A DNA stretch of 64,000 nt from Shinisaurus crocodilurus (GCA_021292165.1 JAHFWL010000248.1:434001-498000); one strand, 5' to 3'. Counted from the stretch's first letter, positions 9,691 through 21,144 are shown. Program-made: numbers and translations. Notes: generated by a model not told the origin, from the letters alone.

Positions 9691-12600
9691 GTAGCACTGG
9701 TCTGGAGACTGCATGTGACATGACTATGTGGGGAACTGTTTTCAAGTGTATGCCTCCTGCATGGAACACCACCACGTGGAAGCATTTTTCAGCACCATCC
9801 ATGTGGAGGCAACGGCATTTAAATCAGCCCTAGTGAGGTATTTTGCTTGCCACTATTGTTCAGGAGACTATTCCACGATTATATTCCTAACTAGAGCTAG
9901 CACCAGTAGTTAGGCAACCTTGTGGTACAGTAAGGAGCCCAACTATTGATAATGAGAACCGTTGCTAATGAGCTCCAAACATTCCCACCCTTGCACATAT
10001 CTTCTTCTATTATGCCATTGCTACTGCTACCACATAATTAGTTATTTAGCAACTGTTCATAATCCACCCAGAGAATATTGGTTATTGGGTGGATTAAAAT
10101 ACAATAAACAAACAAACAAACAAACACATACATACAGGGTATGAGGAGAATCCACTTAGAGAAAACATTCCATACTGTTTCTAGATATCTCATGGTGGGA
10201 AACTTTTTTCTAATTTCCAACCCACATTTATTAATGATCAACATAAATGTATTTGTTCTTGTCTTCAGAATATCCTTTATCCTAAATAAAACTTGTTTCT
10301 TCTATTGTTTTAGCTTCCCTCATATTTGGGTACAATGAAATAAAACCCTCTCTACTCTCTTTCTTGCTAGGCTAAACAAGTCCACCTTTATTTGTCTTCC
10401 CATGTAAGATATGTTCTCTGTTCCAGCAATTATTCCAAGCTGCTCTGTACAAGTTGGAACTGAAAACCATGGACCCTCGAACTCAGCATATTGATATAGC
10501 ATAAGAAAGACTGCAACTATTTCACTTTATTAGTTTATTTTTATATCATTCAAGTAGGATGAATAAATAACCATATGGTAACTTGTACAGCAACTTTCTG
10601 TAAATAACTCTTAGTGAAGATCCAGTGGAACCTGGCCTGCTGAAAGGATTCAGCATACATTTGGCTGTTCCTCCCCACCACGGATGAAAATAGACTTCTG
10701 AAGACTCTAATTTATTTTGTTTTTTAAAAAATTATACTGTGGATAGCTCACTGTGATGGCTTATATATATTGCTTTCCGCAAGTGTATGGTTTAACTTGT
10801 TTGCTTAGGCATCTGGAAATATTTGCTCAGCAGGCAGCTTACTGCAATGTACCTGTTCTTTGACTATGCCACACTGCGATCAGGATTGTTTGGGTTAATC
10901 TGGAGTGCCAGCTCAAGGTTTTTGAGGGCCCTTGGGCAAGGCAAGCTCAATGGGCCCCTCCTCATTTCTACCACCACATGCTTGCTTGACCAGCAGAGAG
11001 CCAGTGAGCTAGTAGGCAGTGGCATCTACTCCTCCTCCTCACCACCAACACTGGGCCAGAGCAAAAGGCAGGTGAACAAGCAGGTTGCAATGGTGAAAAG
11101 GAGGAGCAAGTGGGCCCCTGCTGAGGTGTGGGCCCTTGGCAGGTGCCTGACCATGCCTACCCTTGATGCTGGCCCTGGTGTTTGGAACATGGATGGTCCC
11201 ACATCAGAGAGGAAAATTGACAGGCTGGCCTTTTGACATTCTCCATGTCTATGGTTCTATTAAACTAGGCATATAATTGCAAGCCAGAGGAGAGATGCAG
11301 GCATTCCTGGTGGCATTCCACAGATATTCAGCATCTTTTTGGAGTGTGAGGAGAACACATTTGCCTTTGAAACATGGGGCAAAATCTGTCGTCCTCTGGA
11401 GGAATCTGAGGAATCCTTGAAAACATTTATTTTCTCTTCACTTCAGTTGATTAGATAGTATAACTGGGGTCTTTAGTTTTAAAGCCCCTAAAGGTATGAT
11501 CCAGCCAAAGTTAAGTTGGAGCCAAAGTATATGCTTAAGGGTGCAATCCTATACTCCAGAAACCCTGGACAGGGAGCTTTATTTGCTTGTTTGTTTATTT
11601 TATGGCATTTGTATGCCACCCTGTAACATAAAGTTCTTTGGGTGGCTTTAGGATCCATCAGGGCAACCAAGTCAAGATGGAAGCAAGCAATTTGATCCTC
11701 AAAGTGTCTTGCAAACATGCCACAGTGTGCTTCTGATGGTATTCCACATCTCCTCATGGGTCAAGCTGTAGCAGGCCTTGAACCACAAAGAAAAGCTGAA
11801 CTGGAAACAGTGGCAGAGAAGGACTGCTTCACTGCCATCACGATCACAGAGTAGGCACAATAGTGTGCTCTTACTTGTGCTCTCATGAGAGTGCCCTTAC
11901 CCATGGTTGGCGTCAGGGCTGGTGCTACCATTAGGCCAACTAGGCAGCTGCCTAGGGTGCAGGGCTAAAGGGGCGCTGAACATCTGATCTTGCCTAGGGC
12001 ACCAAACTGCCTTGCACTGGTCCTGGTTGGCATGTTCTTGCTACCTGCACCACAGTTGCTCCTGCACTGAAGGGTGCTGTTGTGCCTGTTTCTGATAGGC
12101 TGTATTTGTGTGTGTAATGGGGTAGGATGACATCATGGGGGCTTTTCCCCATCACTATGTGTGGATTGGCTCCCTCTGTACCAAGCTGATTTGTGAGTAT
12201 CCTTGGTTTGCAACTCCGTGATTGGTAGGAATAGCAGTGTTGCCATGGACGCTGGTAATGTAGCTGATGGGTTGCTTTATTCTGTGGTGGGGGTGCTTTT
12301 GCTTTCTCCTCAGCTTTTGAGTTGAGGCTTTATAAGATCCTAACTATAAGTTACACTGGTGTTATGCTCATGCAAGTTCATATAAGCTTGCTGGAATCAT
12401 AGGATTGCCTGGTTCCTCTACCATTGAAATCTGTGGTGCTTAAAAGTACTTAAGAGAGAATCTTGCCTTAATTCTGGAAACAACTGTTGGGCTGGGATAG
12501 TTCATTTACTTTTCCATTAAGTTGATTTGAACTATAAGCATTTTTTTGGCAAAAAAGAATGTGAACAATGTGAACAATAAGGCTTATTTTTTAACTACAA

Positions 12601-13196
12601 GCCTGATCAAAGATCACTTTTTAATATATTGTCATTTGTATAAGTATGCAGCATTCTTGTTATATTTTAACAGGGTGTCTTTGCATGGGGTTCAGTTATT
12701 CAGATTCTTTTAGCTACTTGCAGTAGTGTCATGTGTTTTAGCTTGTTTGGGCCAAAGTCTTCATTATTTTCCTCTCAGAACTTGGAATTTAATCCTACAT
12801 TAGGTGTTAAATGTGATACAATGAAAGCGTTGCTATCTAATGCTAGAATAGTAAAAAAATACTCTGGTATCCTGACCTTAAATATCTTCTTGGTATTTTA
12901 TTGTAATGGGACAGATATTCAACTCCAAGAAGAGTAGTTAGAATCTGACTATAAGTAAAACGTCAAGGTAATATCACATAACTTGAGACTTTTTAGCTTG
13001 TGTGCTAATTTGGAATTGAAGAAACTAAGTCGTCTGGCAGAAACAAGAAGTTCAGGCATACAGCCAAAGTATTGAGGTTATCTGTACCATCCTGCCAGGT
13101 GATAAAGAGGATTTTAGCACACATTCAGCGTAGTAAGATGGGTGTCTGAATGGACTCCATATTTTCCATTCTGTATTTTCTGTACTGATTTACCTC
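9691..13196. other. Intergenic, mostly unrecognised
   Basis: An L2-like tail with CAAA repeats occurs at about 10060-10138, a minus-oriented tail at about 11575-11650, and a block of an unclassified repeat at 10905-11182 (separate entry). The rest, including 11800-13190, contains no exon, RNA gene or clear repeat that I can name. Confidence 0.4.
10905..11182 (+). repeat. Unclassified interspersed repeat, copy A
   Basis: Shares ordered blocks with 61346-61668: 'tgagggccc.tgggcaag', the 'gaggaggagcaa' block, 'gtgggcccttggc' and 'gatgctggccctg'. A third, reverse-strand piece lies near 30738-30885. The open frame across this copy is the shadow of the repeat. Confidence 0.55.
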
Positions 13197-13327
13197 GTGG
13201 AAAGCTAAGCAGAGTCAGGCCTGGTTATTACTTGGATGGGAGACCCCTCCTCTAGTATCCTGGATTGAGCAGGGGGTTGGACTCAATGGCCTTGTAGGCC
13301 CCTTCCAACTCTACGATCCTATGAATC
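13197..13327 (+). repeat. 5S-CR1 SINE, copy 3 (5' truncated)
   Basis: Starts 'gtggaaagctaagcagagtc', continues through the 5S C-box-like 'acttggatgggagacccc' and ends in the CR1 tail with 'ccaactctacgatcctatga'. Confidence 0.8.
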
Positions 13328-13973
13328 TAAGGGCCCATAGGCGACACTCTTTTCAATTAATCAGTTCCTTATCAAGCCCTTTGTGTTAATGCTTCTCTGT
13401 GCATGTATGTGTGTGTTTGCTTTTTATCCTTTTATAAAGGGCCGCAAAATATCCAAGAACCATACAATAAACAATGAGTACACCGCACTTACCTGTCACA
13501 GTTGTGGAGAGTTTGGTCCTGTGGCTTTTCACGTGTGAGTTAACTGTGGAAAAATGTAAAGCTGAAAGAAGTGACTAAAGATTTCCTTCTTAGTCATCTT
13601 TGGAAACCCTCAAGGGAATGAGCAAAATCAAAGTGCTTGTGCTTTCATATGGATTTAACAATGACTTTTTCAAGCCAAGGATGTTTCATGCTGGACTACT
13701 GTCTTAGACTTAAAATAACTGGAAGTCAACTGACAGTAGTGTTATAGCAATGCTAATAATGACCAAAAACTATGAGGATAATGAGGAGGAGAAGGAGAAG
13801 GCCTCCTCGATGTGGGAAGGGAAAGGAGAGGCACATATGCCGATATGGAATCTCAACAATTGCACATCATGGTCACGGCCCATAGTATATATTAATATAG
13901 GTCAGTAACCCACATAGAACTGGGTCATATGAATGAGTCTAATACATGTTTGATTCCATAACTACTGCACTTA

Positions 13974-14087
13974 AAAGTTGGTCTGCTGCAGAATCCGCAG
14001 GTTGGATTCACAGAAATACACACTCAGTTGAGTCCATTGTGGATTTCTCCAACATCCTTTCGGCAGTTCCAGTCTGCGGGACAAAAT
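13974..14087 (+). repeat. Left arm of 114-bp long-distance inverted repeat
   Basis: Near-complement of 16634-16748. Shared landmarks are 'ggtctgctgcagaatccgca', 'ggttggattcacagaaa' and 'ggatttctccaacatccttt'. The arms lie about 2.5 kb apart with the hAT copy and other repeats between them. They could be the ends of one larger element or two inverted copies of a small one. Confidence 0.7.
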
Positions 14088-14099
14088 ACAGAAGCCATC

Positions 14100-14400
14100 A
14101 TAGTGGGCCAGTCTGAATATAATGACAGCCCTCAGGTTAAACAAGCCATGGGCTGTCGGGGACAAATGGGAGAGAGCAGGGGCACTGCCTGCAGCATGCC
14201 AGCTACTTTAGCTTTTAATCAACAGTCTACAATCGGCCTGTTTGTAGGTTGTTGAGCGTGACGTGCAAACCCTGAGTGCTGGCTTATTTAGCAGCTAAAC
14301 AACCCAGCAGTTAACCCAACAACAAACCATGGGTTGTTTAAACCATGGGCTATCATTACATGCTAACCAGGTCAGTGGCTGTTACTTTTAAAACCCTTCC
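14100..14400 (+). repeat. Fold-back DNA-transposon fragment ('aaccatgggttgttt' family)
   Basis: Contains 'aacaagccatgggctgtc', 'gagcgtgacgtgcaaacc' and 'accatgggttgtttaaacc', motifs shared with the ends of the elements at 17440-18190, 24365-25135 and 43630-45166. Class is uncertain, probably a non-autonomous DNA transposon. Confidence 0.45.
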
Positions 14401-14583
14401 AGATGACCTATGTGAATTCCACCACACAGAGTGGGGGGAAATCAGTCAACTGAATCTGCTTGATGAAAATTTCTCTAAAATAATGTTATGTGATTGCTAA
14501 CACATCTTGAGCACAGTGATGCTGTCTCTACAAAGCAAAACTAACAGGCTAAGTAACACATAAAAGACAAACACAGTATAAAC

Positions 14584-15566
14584 CAGGGATGGGGACTCGG
14601 ACTCGAGGACTCGACTCGTGAGTCGGACTGAGTCCCCCCTCTGACTCGACTCGGACTCAAGTCCCAATATTTTTAATGGGACTCGGGACTCGAGACCAAG
14701 GACTCTTCAACATCCCTGGGCTGTGCCAGAAGGAGTGGAGAGGAGCCTGATTGCCGGCGAAGAGCGCATGGAAGCGAGGTGTGCCGCTGCTCGGCCACTA
14801 TGGACGGCTACCAGGAGTGCAGCCCCAACAGTGTGTCAAGATTTATTTTGATTGATGTGTTGCGTACTTGGGAGAGGCAGAAGAAGGACCTGAGATTACT
14901 CTGTGTGGCTGCTCTGAGTGTGTTTCTGGTTCCAGCAAGTTCATCACCACCAGTGGAGCGGGTGTTCAGTGAGGGTGGAATTGTGATGAGATCTCACCGT
15001 TCCAGAATGGGGGGCAAACATTTAGAAAAAATCATGTTCCTCAAATGCAACATGGATAAGTTTTAGGAAGTACAGCAAGTTTATTTTTTAAAATCATTTT
15101 TCTAAAATGCAACCTTTCAGACATTTTGGGCTTGGCTGCCTCTGCCTGCCTGTCTGGGGTTCCCAGCCTCCTCTGCCTGCCTGGTCTCTTCTTGACCAGT
15201 TCAACAGTTGAACTGTCCAAGACAAAGGCCTCTGCCTGCCTGCTTTGGGGTTCCCTGCCTCCTCTGCCTGCCTGGTTATTTTGGGTTTTTCTGCCTGGTC
15301 TGTTCTTGCCAACATCAGTTGCAGAGTTTTGAAATAAAAAGGCATACTTGTGCCTAGAATTTATTTAAACCACACATCTGAAGTAGCCTTATTTTGTTGG
15401 GAAAACCCCCCATTGATTTTACTAGGGACTCATGGAGTCAGCTTTGGGAGTGACTCGTGACTCGTGAGTCACCATTTTGGACCAAAATGACTCGGACTTG
15501 AGACTCGGGTCCAAAGACTCGTGACTCGACTCATGACTCGAGACCAAGGACTCTTCAACATCCCTG
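14584..15566 (+). mobile_element. hAT DNA transposon copy 1 (983 bp, decayed)
   Basis: Terminal CAGGGATG/CATCCCTG inverted repeats are flanked by perfect 8-bp duplications GTATAAAC (14576-14583 and 15567-15574), the signature of hAT transposons. Both ends consist of degenerate GACTCG/CGAGTC units in both orientations. The middle encodes the C-terminal remnant of a transposase. The 5' 135 bases (14584-14718) already contain an internal CATCCCTG, an inverted copy of the 3' terminus. Confidence 0.92.
14779..15066 (+). pseudogene. hAT transposase C-terminal (hATC dimerisation) remnant
   Basis: An open frame of 95 residues lies inside hAT copy 1. It contains 'LVPASSSPPVERVFSEGG', then 'RSRM' and 'LEKIMFLKCN', the recognisable order of the hAT C-terminal dimerisation domain (small-residue/SS patch, ERVFS, R-x-R-M, LxxxxFLKxN). 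The N-terminal BED finger and the catalytic core are absent, so this copy cannot make an active transposase. The frame starts at an arbitrary ATG. The same remnant is on the minus strand in copy 2. Mobilisation would need a full-length relative elsewhere. Confidence 0.85.
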
Positions 15567-15727
15567 GTATAAACTAAACAGAAGAGTCTTCCTTAAAATC
15601 TTCAGGAATTATTCATGATTGTCCGTTAGTGAGAGAAAGTGACATCTAGTGTCAGTTAGGAGAGTGAACATGCCAAAATTCAGATAACAATTTGAAAAAT
15701 AAAATACCATGAGCAGTATTCAATTCA

Positions 15728-15808
15728 GTACATCGCCCAGGGTGGCCGGGTGACCGGCCAGATGGGCGATTGATAAATGTAATAAATAAATAAATAAATA
15801 AATAACAT
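15728..15808 (+). repeat. LINE/SINE 3' tail with TAAA repeat
   Basis: 'acatcgcccagggtggccgg' followed by 'gaccggccagatgggcgatt' and (TAAA)n. A second copy is at 18694-18758. It represents the 3' end of an unclassified LINE-driven element. Flanking 15809-16066 shows no recognisable feature. Confidence 0.5.
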
Positions 15809-16069
15809 AAATTACACTGTGTAGCATTTGCTGGCATGCTGGGTTTTCTGGGGAAACCTGTTCCTCCAACAAATGCTATCGGTGTTGCACTAGAGGTTGC
15901 TTACCCTAGCGCACCATAATTTATGCTAATGCTAGTGTCAAACTGGATACTGCCCCATAAGATTAGGAGTTAACTCTGAGTCTAAATCCTTTGTGTCACT
16001 GCACTGGCTCAGTTTCATAAATATTACTTACCTGTAGTTTTTGCCCCTCATATTGTTGTGAACTACTTA

Positions 16070-16189
16070 AGGCGCAATCCAATGCAAGTTTAGACAGAAA
16101 AAAAGGCCTACAACTGCCAGCATGCCCCAGCCAGCTATGCTGGGAGTTATAGGCCTTTTTTCTGTCTAAACTTGCATTGGATTGCACCC
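16070..16189. mobile_element. Fold-back MITE, Harbinger-like (120 bp)
   Basis: An almost perfect palindrome. Each arm contains GCAATCCAATGCAAGTTTAG, then ACAGAAAAAA and GGCCTA, meeting at a small loop containing CCAGCCAG. TTA flanks both ends (16067-16069 and 16190-16192), matching the 3-bp TWA target of PIF/Harbinger elements. Relatives are at 42886-43071 and 50990-51075. Confidence 0.7.
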
Positions 16190-16633
16190 TTAGAGATTTT
16201 AAGATTTTAAGCAGTATAAAAGTAGTATGTATAAACAGATAAATAAATATCTTATATCTCATTCACATCTGTTGTAGCTTACTAATTCTGTATTGCAATA
16301 ATATGGTACTGATTTCGCCACATGACCCCTAGCTACAGAAGACTGTAAAATATACAGCATTCTTCTCACTGACATGTAAAACTTTGCACTGAAGATCTAC
16401 ACTAAAATTAGGTAGGCACATTTTAGGATGGCCTCAGCAGGCATGGGTTCCTACAGGGACTGTATGGCCAAAATATATGATTGATGCTATTAGTAGCAGA
16501 CAAACTACACATGAGAACCTTGTTATGAACTATGCATTCAAAGACTGAGTAGCTACACTGGAATGATATTAGTGTTATTCGGGATAAAAGGCTGTAAATA
16601 TTTTACAGGAATTGCAGGGAAGGAGTTTATAAA

Positions 16634-16748
16634 ATTTTGTCCTGTAGACTGGAACTGTTGAAAGGATGTTGGAGAAATCCACAACGGACTCAACTGAGTG
16701 TGTGTTTCTGTGAATCCAACCTGCGGATTCTGCAGCAGACCAACTTTT
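16634..16748 (-). repeat. Right arm of 114-bp long-distance inverted repeat
   Basis: Complement of 13974-14087 with a handful of mismatches. It is followed by 'gagtcgtggattctgtggac' and a G run. The stretch from here to 17440 has no recognised gene. Confidence 0.7.
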
Positions 16749-17439
16749 TCTGAGTCGTGGATTCTGTGGACTTGTGGACCAGTTTTTAACTTGGGGGGGG
16801 GGATTTGTGCAATTTTGCACTTCTGCTAATGCACATTAATGCTGATGTGCACATGCGTGAATGTGCATTATTGCTTATGCACACTTGCACAAGTGGAACG
16901 AAATTCTCATACATCGACAATGGAACGAAAGACAACTGACAATCCATGAAACACAGATAAGAACAGATTTAACAAAATCTGTATATATCTAACTGGAACA
17001 AGAGATTAGCAGGATCTCAGCTATGACTAAACCACCCTAATGTAGGGATCCTTTGCATGACTAAGATTAGAAGTCAAAGCATATTAAGTAAGTCCCATTG
17101 AATGCACTGGGGCTTACAGATTTAGGCTGACTAAATGTCATTTGCAACCATTCTGACAGTGAAAAGGATAAGTGGAACATTATGAGAAGGAAATCACATA
17201 AATACATCCCAGTAGGAAGTTGACATGAAGAAACATTTGTATGTACAAACTGTTATTTGTTATTTTAAAAAATGAACAGCTTGCATAGAATACATTACAG
17301 CTGGTCCATTATGGATTCCCTTTTATGATAATATGCTAGAACACAAGAGTGTCCTGGACCACATTCGGAAGGACCATGTATAGGAAGAAGAACTGGGGAG
17401 AAATAACAATAAGGCAGGAAGAGTTAATATCTCCCCTTT

Positions 17440-18190
17440 CTGGAGTAGCTAGAGAGTCAGGAAAGTGCTCCAAAGGTGGAGGACACTGAGTAGTGTCAGT
17501 TCAACATGTAAAACTGAGAGGATTACATCGTCAAGGGGGAGATATTGTCCATCCCCTTTTAGTACACTTACTCATTTGGTTTCATCCCCTCGCACAAACA
17601 TTTTCAGTGCTTCTAACTTGCGCTACTGTGTCCCTCCTTTCTCTTACTGTTATTCCTCCCCCGGTGCTTTGCAACTGCGCACAAAATTAGCTGATAGGCA
17701 ACCTCATCATGTCAGTTTCCTTGTATGTTACCTACTCACCTTCACTGCTTCCTTTGACAGCTGAAACAGACAAGGAAATTGACCAGAAAAGACTACTGAT
17801 ATTGGACAGCTACAAGTGCACACTTGTGTGAGGAGGAGGAGGAGGAGGAGGAGGAGGAGGAGGAGGAGGAGGAGGAGAAGAAGAAGAAGAAGAAGAAATA
17901 TGACCCCAGTTGTGTATTTTTGAGGCACCAGGCGGGGGGGGGGAGCCAGGAAATGAAAAAGGGTAGCGATTGGAGTGGGGAGGGGACTGTAATGAGGAGA
18001 CAAGACAGCTTCTGCCGCAAAATCCCCTGGGATATTGCTGGAGCAGGCTGGAGGACTGAAGGGGAGGGAGGGGGAAAACAAGCCACAGCAAGCCCAAATG
18101 TCTGTCAGGCATACCGTGGGTTGTTCCGTGAACAACCAACCCACTGTGGCTTATGTACAGTTGGCTTAGCATGATGTGCAAACCCACCCA
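17440..18190 (+). repeat. Non-autonomous DNA-transposon-like repeat, copy 1
   Basis: Shares ordered blocks with 24365-25135: 'gagttaatatctcccctttc', 'ctggagtagct', the 'caagtgcacacttgtg' block and terminal 'ccgtgggttgtt' and 'gatgtgcaaacc' motifs. It encloses an AGG/AAG microsatellite. The glutamate-rich and proline- or serine-rich frames across the microsatellite are artefacts. Confidence 0.5.
17831..17898 (+). repeat. (AGG)n-(AAG)n microsatellite
   Basis: About 15 AGG units pass directly into AAG units. It is a simple repeat on a purine-only strand. Confidence 0.95.
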
Positions 18191-18693
18191 TAGTCTTAGA
18201 AAAACAAATAATACCAAAATTTGGGCTGGTGCTGATTGGTGGTCATTTCCAGGTGAACAAAAGAAGGACAATTGCCCTTTCCTTCTTAACTAAAGGACAA
18301 GGTCTGGACTCTTGGTGGGTGTGTTACAGTACTTCTTGTGAGGGCAGCTGAAAACACAAAGCTCAGCATAGCCAACTGAACAGTGATACAAGCCCAATTT
18401 GGGTATTCACACCCACACCCACACACACTGCTGGAATTGTGAGAGGGGGTGAGCAGGTCTATGAGTTTTTCTACATGAGGCATATATTGTGTGCTTGTGA
18501 TTCCTCACTCACAATAGTTTGCAGGTGCTTTAGATTATGTTTTCATCCCCCAGGGCCTCTCCTGTGCTTTCCAAATATTTTTGGGGTGTGTGTGTGATGT
18601 TATGGTATTTGGGTTTAAATTTAAAGTGTATAGGTGGTATAATGTGTTTGTGTATGACACAAATTCGTGAAGCGTTCCATATTTTTATTGTAC

Positions 18694-18758
18694 ATCGCCC
18701 AGGGTGGCTGGGTGACCGGCCAGATGGGCAATTCACAAATGTAATAAATAAATAAGTA
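18694..18758 (+). repeat. LINE/SINE 3' tail with TAAA repeat
   Basis: Second copy of the 'acatcgcccagggtgg' and 'gaccggccagatgggc' tail seen at 15728. The upstream 18190-18690 region has no recognisable gene. Confidence 0.5.
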
Positions 18759-18829
18759 TAAGTATGTATTCCTGCTTTATCTGGGTGAGTGAGAAAGGAT
18801 GGGCAGGAAGAATGGTGTATTTACATATG

Positions 18830-20340
18830 TGACATGATTGGCTGAGAGAGTGAGAAGGGGGGTGGAGCCTGTGTTATATAAACAGTGGGCGGTGCTGTTC
18901 AGGTAGGTTTTGAGGTTTTGGGTTTGAGAGGTTTTGTGAGAAGAGTGCTGGAGTGTGTAGGGAAGAGAGAGTGTGTAAAGTGCTGTTTGGGAGTCTGTGA
19001 AACTGACTGGATAGAGTTGAGCGATTATATTAGGATTATTAAGAGTTTAGCTAGTGAGTGCAGGGATTGATATTGGGAACAGTTGTTGAGGGAGGATTCG
19101 TACTAGGATAAGATAGTACATTACTTAGGAGTAACTGAAACTTACACATGAAACTTATTTTCAGAACTCGTATTTTAAAATAAACTTTTCTTTGTTATTT
19201 GGAACAGCCTGTATGGAAGCTATGCTTATTGCACTGGTCAAAGAGGTATAAGGCAGGGATGTTGAAGAGTCCTTGGTCTCGAGTCACGAGTCGAGTCACG
19301 AGTCTTTGGACTCGAGTCCGAGTCCTTGGTCCAAAATGGTGACTCACGAGTCAAAAGTCACGAGTCACTCCCAAAGCTGACTCCACGAGTCCCTATTAAA
19401 ATCAATGGGGGTTTTCCCCAACAAAATAAGGCTACTTCAGATGTGTGGCTTAAATAAATTCTAGGCACAAGTGTGCCTTTTTATTTCAAAACTCTGCAAC
19501 TGATTTTGGCAAGAACAGACCAGGCAGACAAACCCAAAATAACCAGGCAGGCAGAGGAGGCAGGGAACCCCAAAGCAGGCAGGCAGAGGCCTTTGTCTTG
19601 GACAATTCAACTGTTGAACTGGTCAAGAAGAGGCCAGGCAGGCAGAGGAGGCAGGGAACCCCAGACAGGCAGGCAGAGGCAGCCAAGCCCAAAATGTCTG
19701 AAAGGTTGCATTTGAGGAACATGATTTTTTCTAAATGTTTGGCCCCCATTCTGGAACGGTGAGATCTCATCACAATTCCACCCTCACTGAACACCCGCTC
19801 CACTGGTGATGAACTTGCTGGAACCAGAAACACACTCAGAGCAGCCACACAGAGTAATCTCAGGTCCTTCTTCTGCCTCTCCCAAGTACGCAACACATCA
19901 ATCAAAATAAATCTTGACACACTGTTGGGGCTGCGCTCCTGGTAGCTGTCCATAGTGACCAAGCAGCGGCACACCTCGCTTCCATGCACTCTTCGCCAGC
20001 AATCACGCTCCTCTCCACTCCTTCTGGCAAAGCCCAGGGATGTTGAAGAGTCCTTGGTCTCGAGTCCCGAGTCGAGTCTCGAGTCTCATTAAAAATATTG
20101 GGACTCGAGTCCGAGTCGAGTCAGAGGGGGGACTCAGTCCGACTCATGAGTCGAGTCCTCGAGTCCGAGTCCCCATCCCTGGTATAAGGTAGGGATTAGA
20201 CATTCCAAAGCCAGTGTGAGAGGTATAAGGGTAAGAGGCAAAGAAACACCCAACCTTATGTAAGCACACCCAGAGATCCCAATAAGGAGGGCAAGCTTGA
20301 GGCCCTATTGAGGGGTGGGGTGTGACAGGGGGTTGATCAG
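18830..20340 (+). mobile_element. LTR-like promoter/polyadenylation unit split by hAT copy 2
   Basis: A CCAAT-type 'gattggctga' near 18836 is followed by TATA ('ttatataaaca', about 18874). About 300 bases later comes AATAAA ('aaaataaactttt', about 19179), and the block ends near 20340 with 'gtgtgaca'. This U3-R-U5-like order suggests a solo LTR into which the hAT copy at 19254-20181 inserted. I could not fix both LTR ends with confidence. Confidence 0.35.
19254..20181 (-). mobile_element. hAT DNA transposon copy 2 (928 bp, inverted)
   Basis: Same family as 14584-15566 in opposite orientation, with perfect 8-bp TSDs GTATAAGG (19246-19253 and 20182-20189) and CAGGGATG/CATCCCTG ends. On the minus strand 19486-19989 is an open frame of 167 residues carrying the hATC remnant ('PVERVFSEGG', 'LEKIMFLKCN'). 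The inverted 3'-end copy recurs at 20035-20042, giving a 147-bp 5' unit. Confidence 0.92.
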
Positions 20341-20670
20341 GTAAAGTCCAGTATTTGGGGGAATGGCAGAATGAAATGCTAGTGTGGTTGTACAATTCTG
20401 CTATACCACAGCATCACCTAGATGTTATGTAGTGGAACATATAGAAAGGCAGAGAAGAACCCTCCGACCCCAGAAAGAGATGTGTAGAGGGTCTGATCTT
20501 AATCCCACAAAGAATCTCGAAGCGGAAGGTATGGTAAAGTGGCAGGTTAAAAGCCTAACCTAGAAAAGCCCTATGGTGGCCATGCTTGGGTCCCTGTCAC
20601 TCATCTCCACCACCCTCCATGCACTGGAGGGGGAAGGTCTGAAGGGAGCTTGCTCTGCATGGGTAGATAC

Positions 20671-20870
20671 CAGTGGAGGCTGGTGGCTCCAATGTCATTG
20701 GGGCAGTGCACCCACTCTGGGCGGCAGTCTGAACTTTAAAGGGGCTATCCATGGTGCTGAACCCTAGGGCCAAATATAGGTTCAGCACCATGGATAGCTC
20801 CTTTAAATTCAGATTAAAACCCAGAGTGGATACACTGCCCCACAGACAATGGAGCCACCAGTCTCCACTG
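20671..20870. mobile_element. hAT-type fold-back MITE (200 bp)
   Basis: An almost complete palindrome with ends CAGTGGAGGCTGGTGGCTCC and its near-complement, flanked by perfect 8-bp TSDs GTAGATAC (20663-20670 and 20871-20878). No coding content. Confidence 0.9.
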
Positions 20871-21144
20871 GTAGATACCCCACACGATTTAAATCCCTGT
20901 ACAGTCAGGATTCTTAAATCATGTGGATAGCCTACCAGTGTAGAAAAGGCTCGCTGCTACAGACATTGCCCCTCAGATATTGGAGGGTGGTGTGCAATGA
21001 GGATACTGTGGAGGGGGCAGAGGCCGTGGGCATGGTCCTGCTCTCCCCTTCATGTGATTCTGATTGTTGATAAACATCCTCAAAGGCGAAATGGAGGAGA
21101 TTAAGTATTAGCCATTCGAAGAGATACCAGGCCGGTGTGTAGAG

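Noticed and set aside
17824..18174. Open frame starting with a long run of glutamate
   Set aside because: The run is the (AGG)n-(AAG)n microsatellite, and the frames on the opposite strand are the same repeat. No homology or splice signals.
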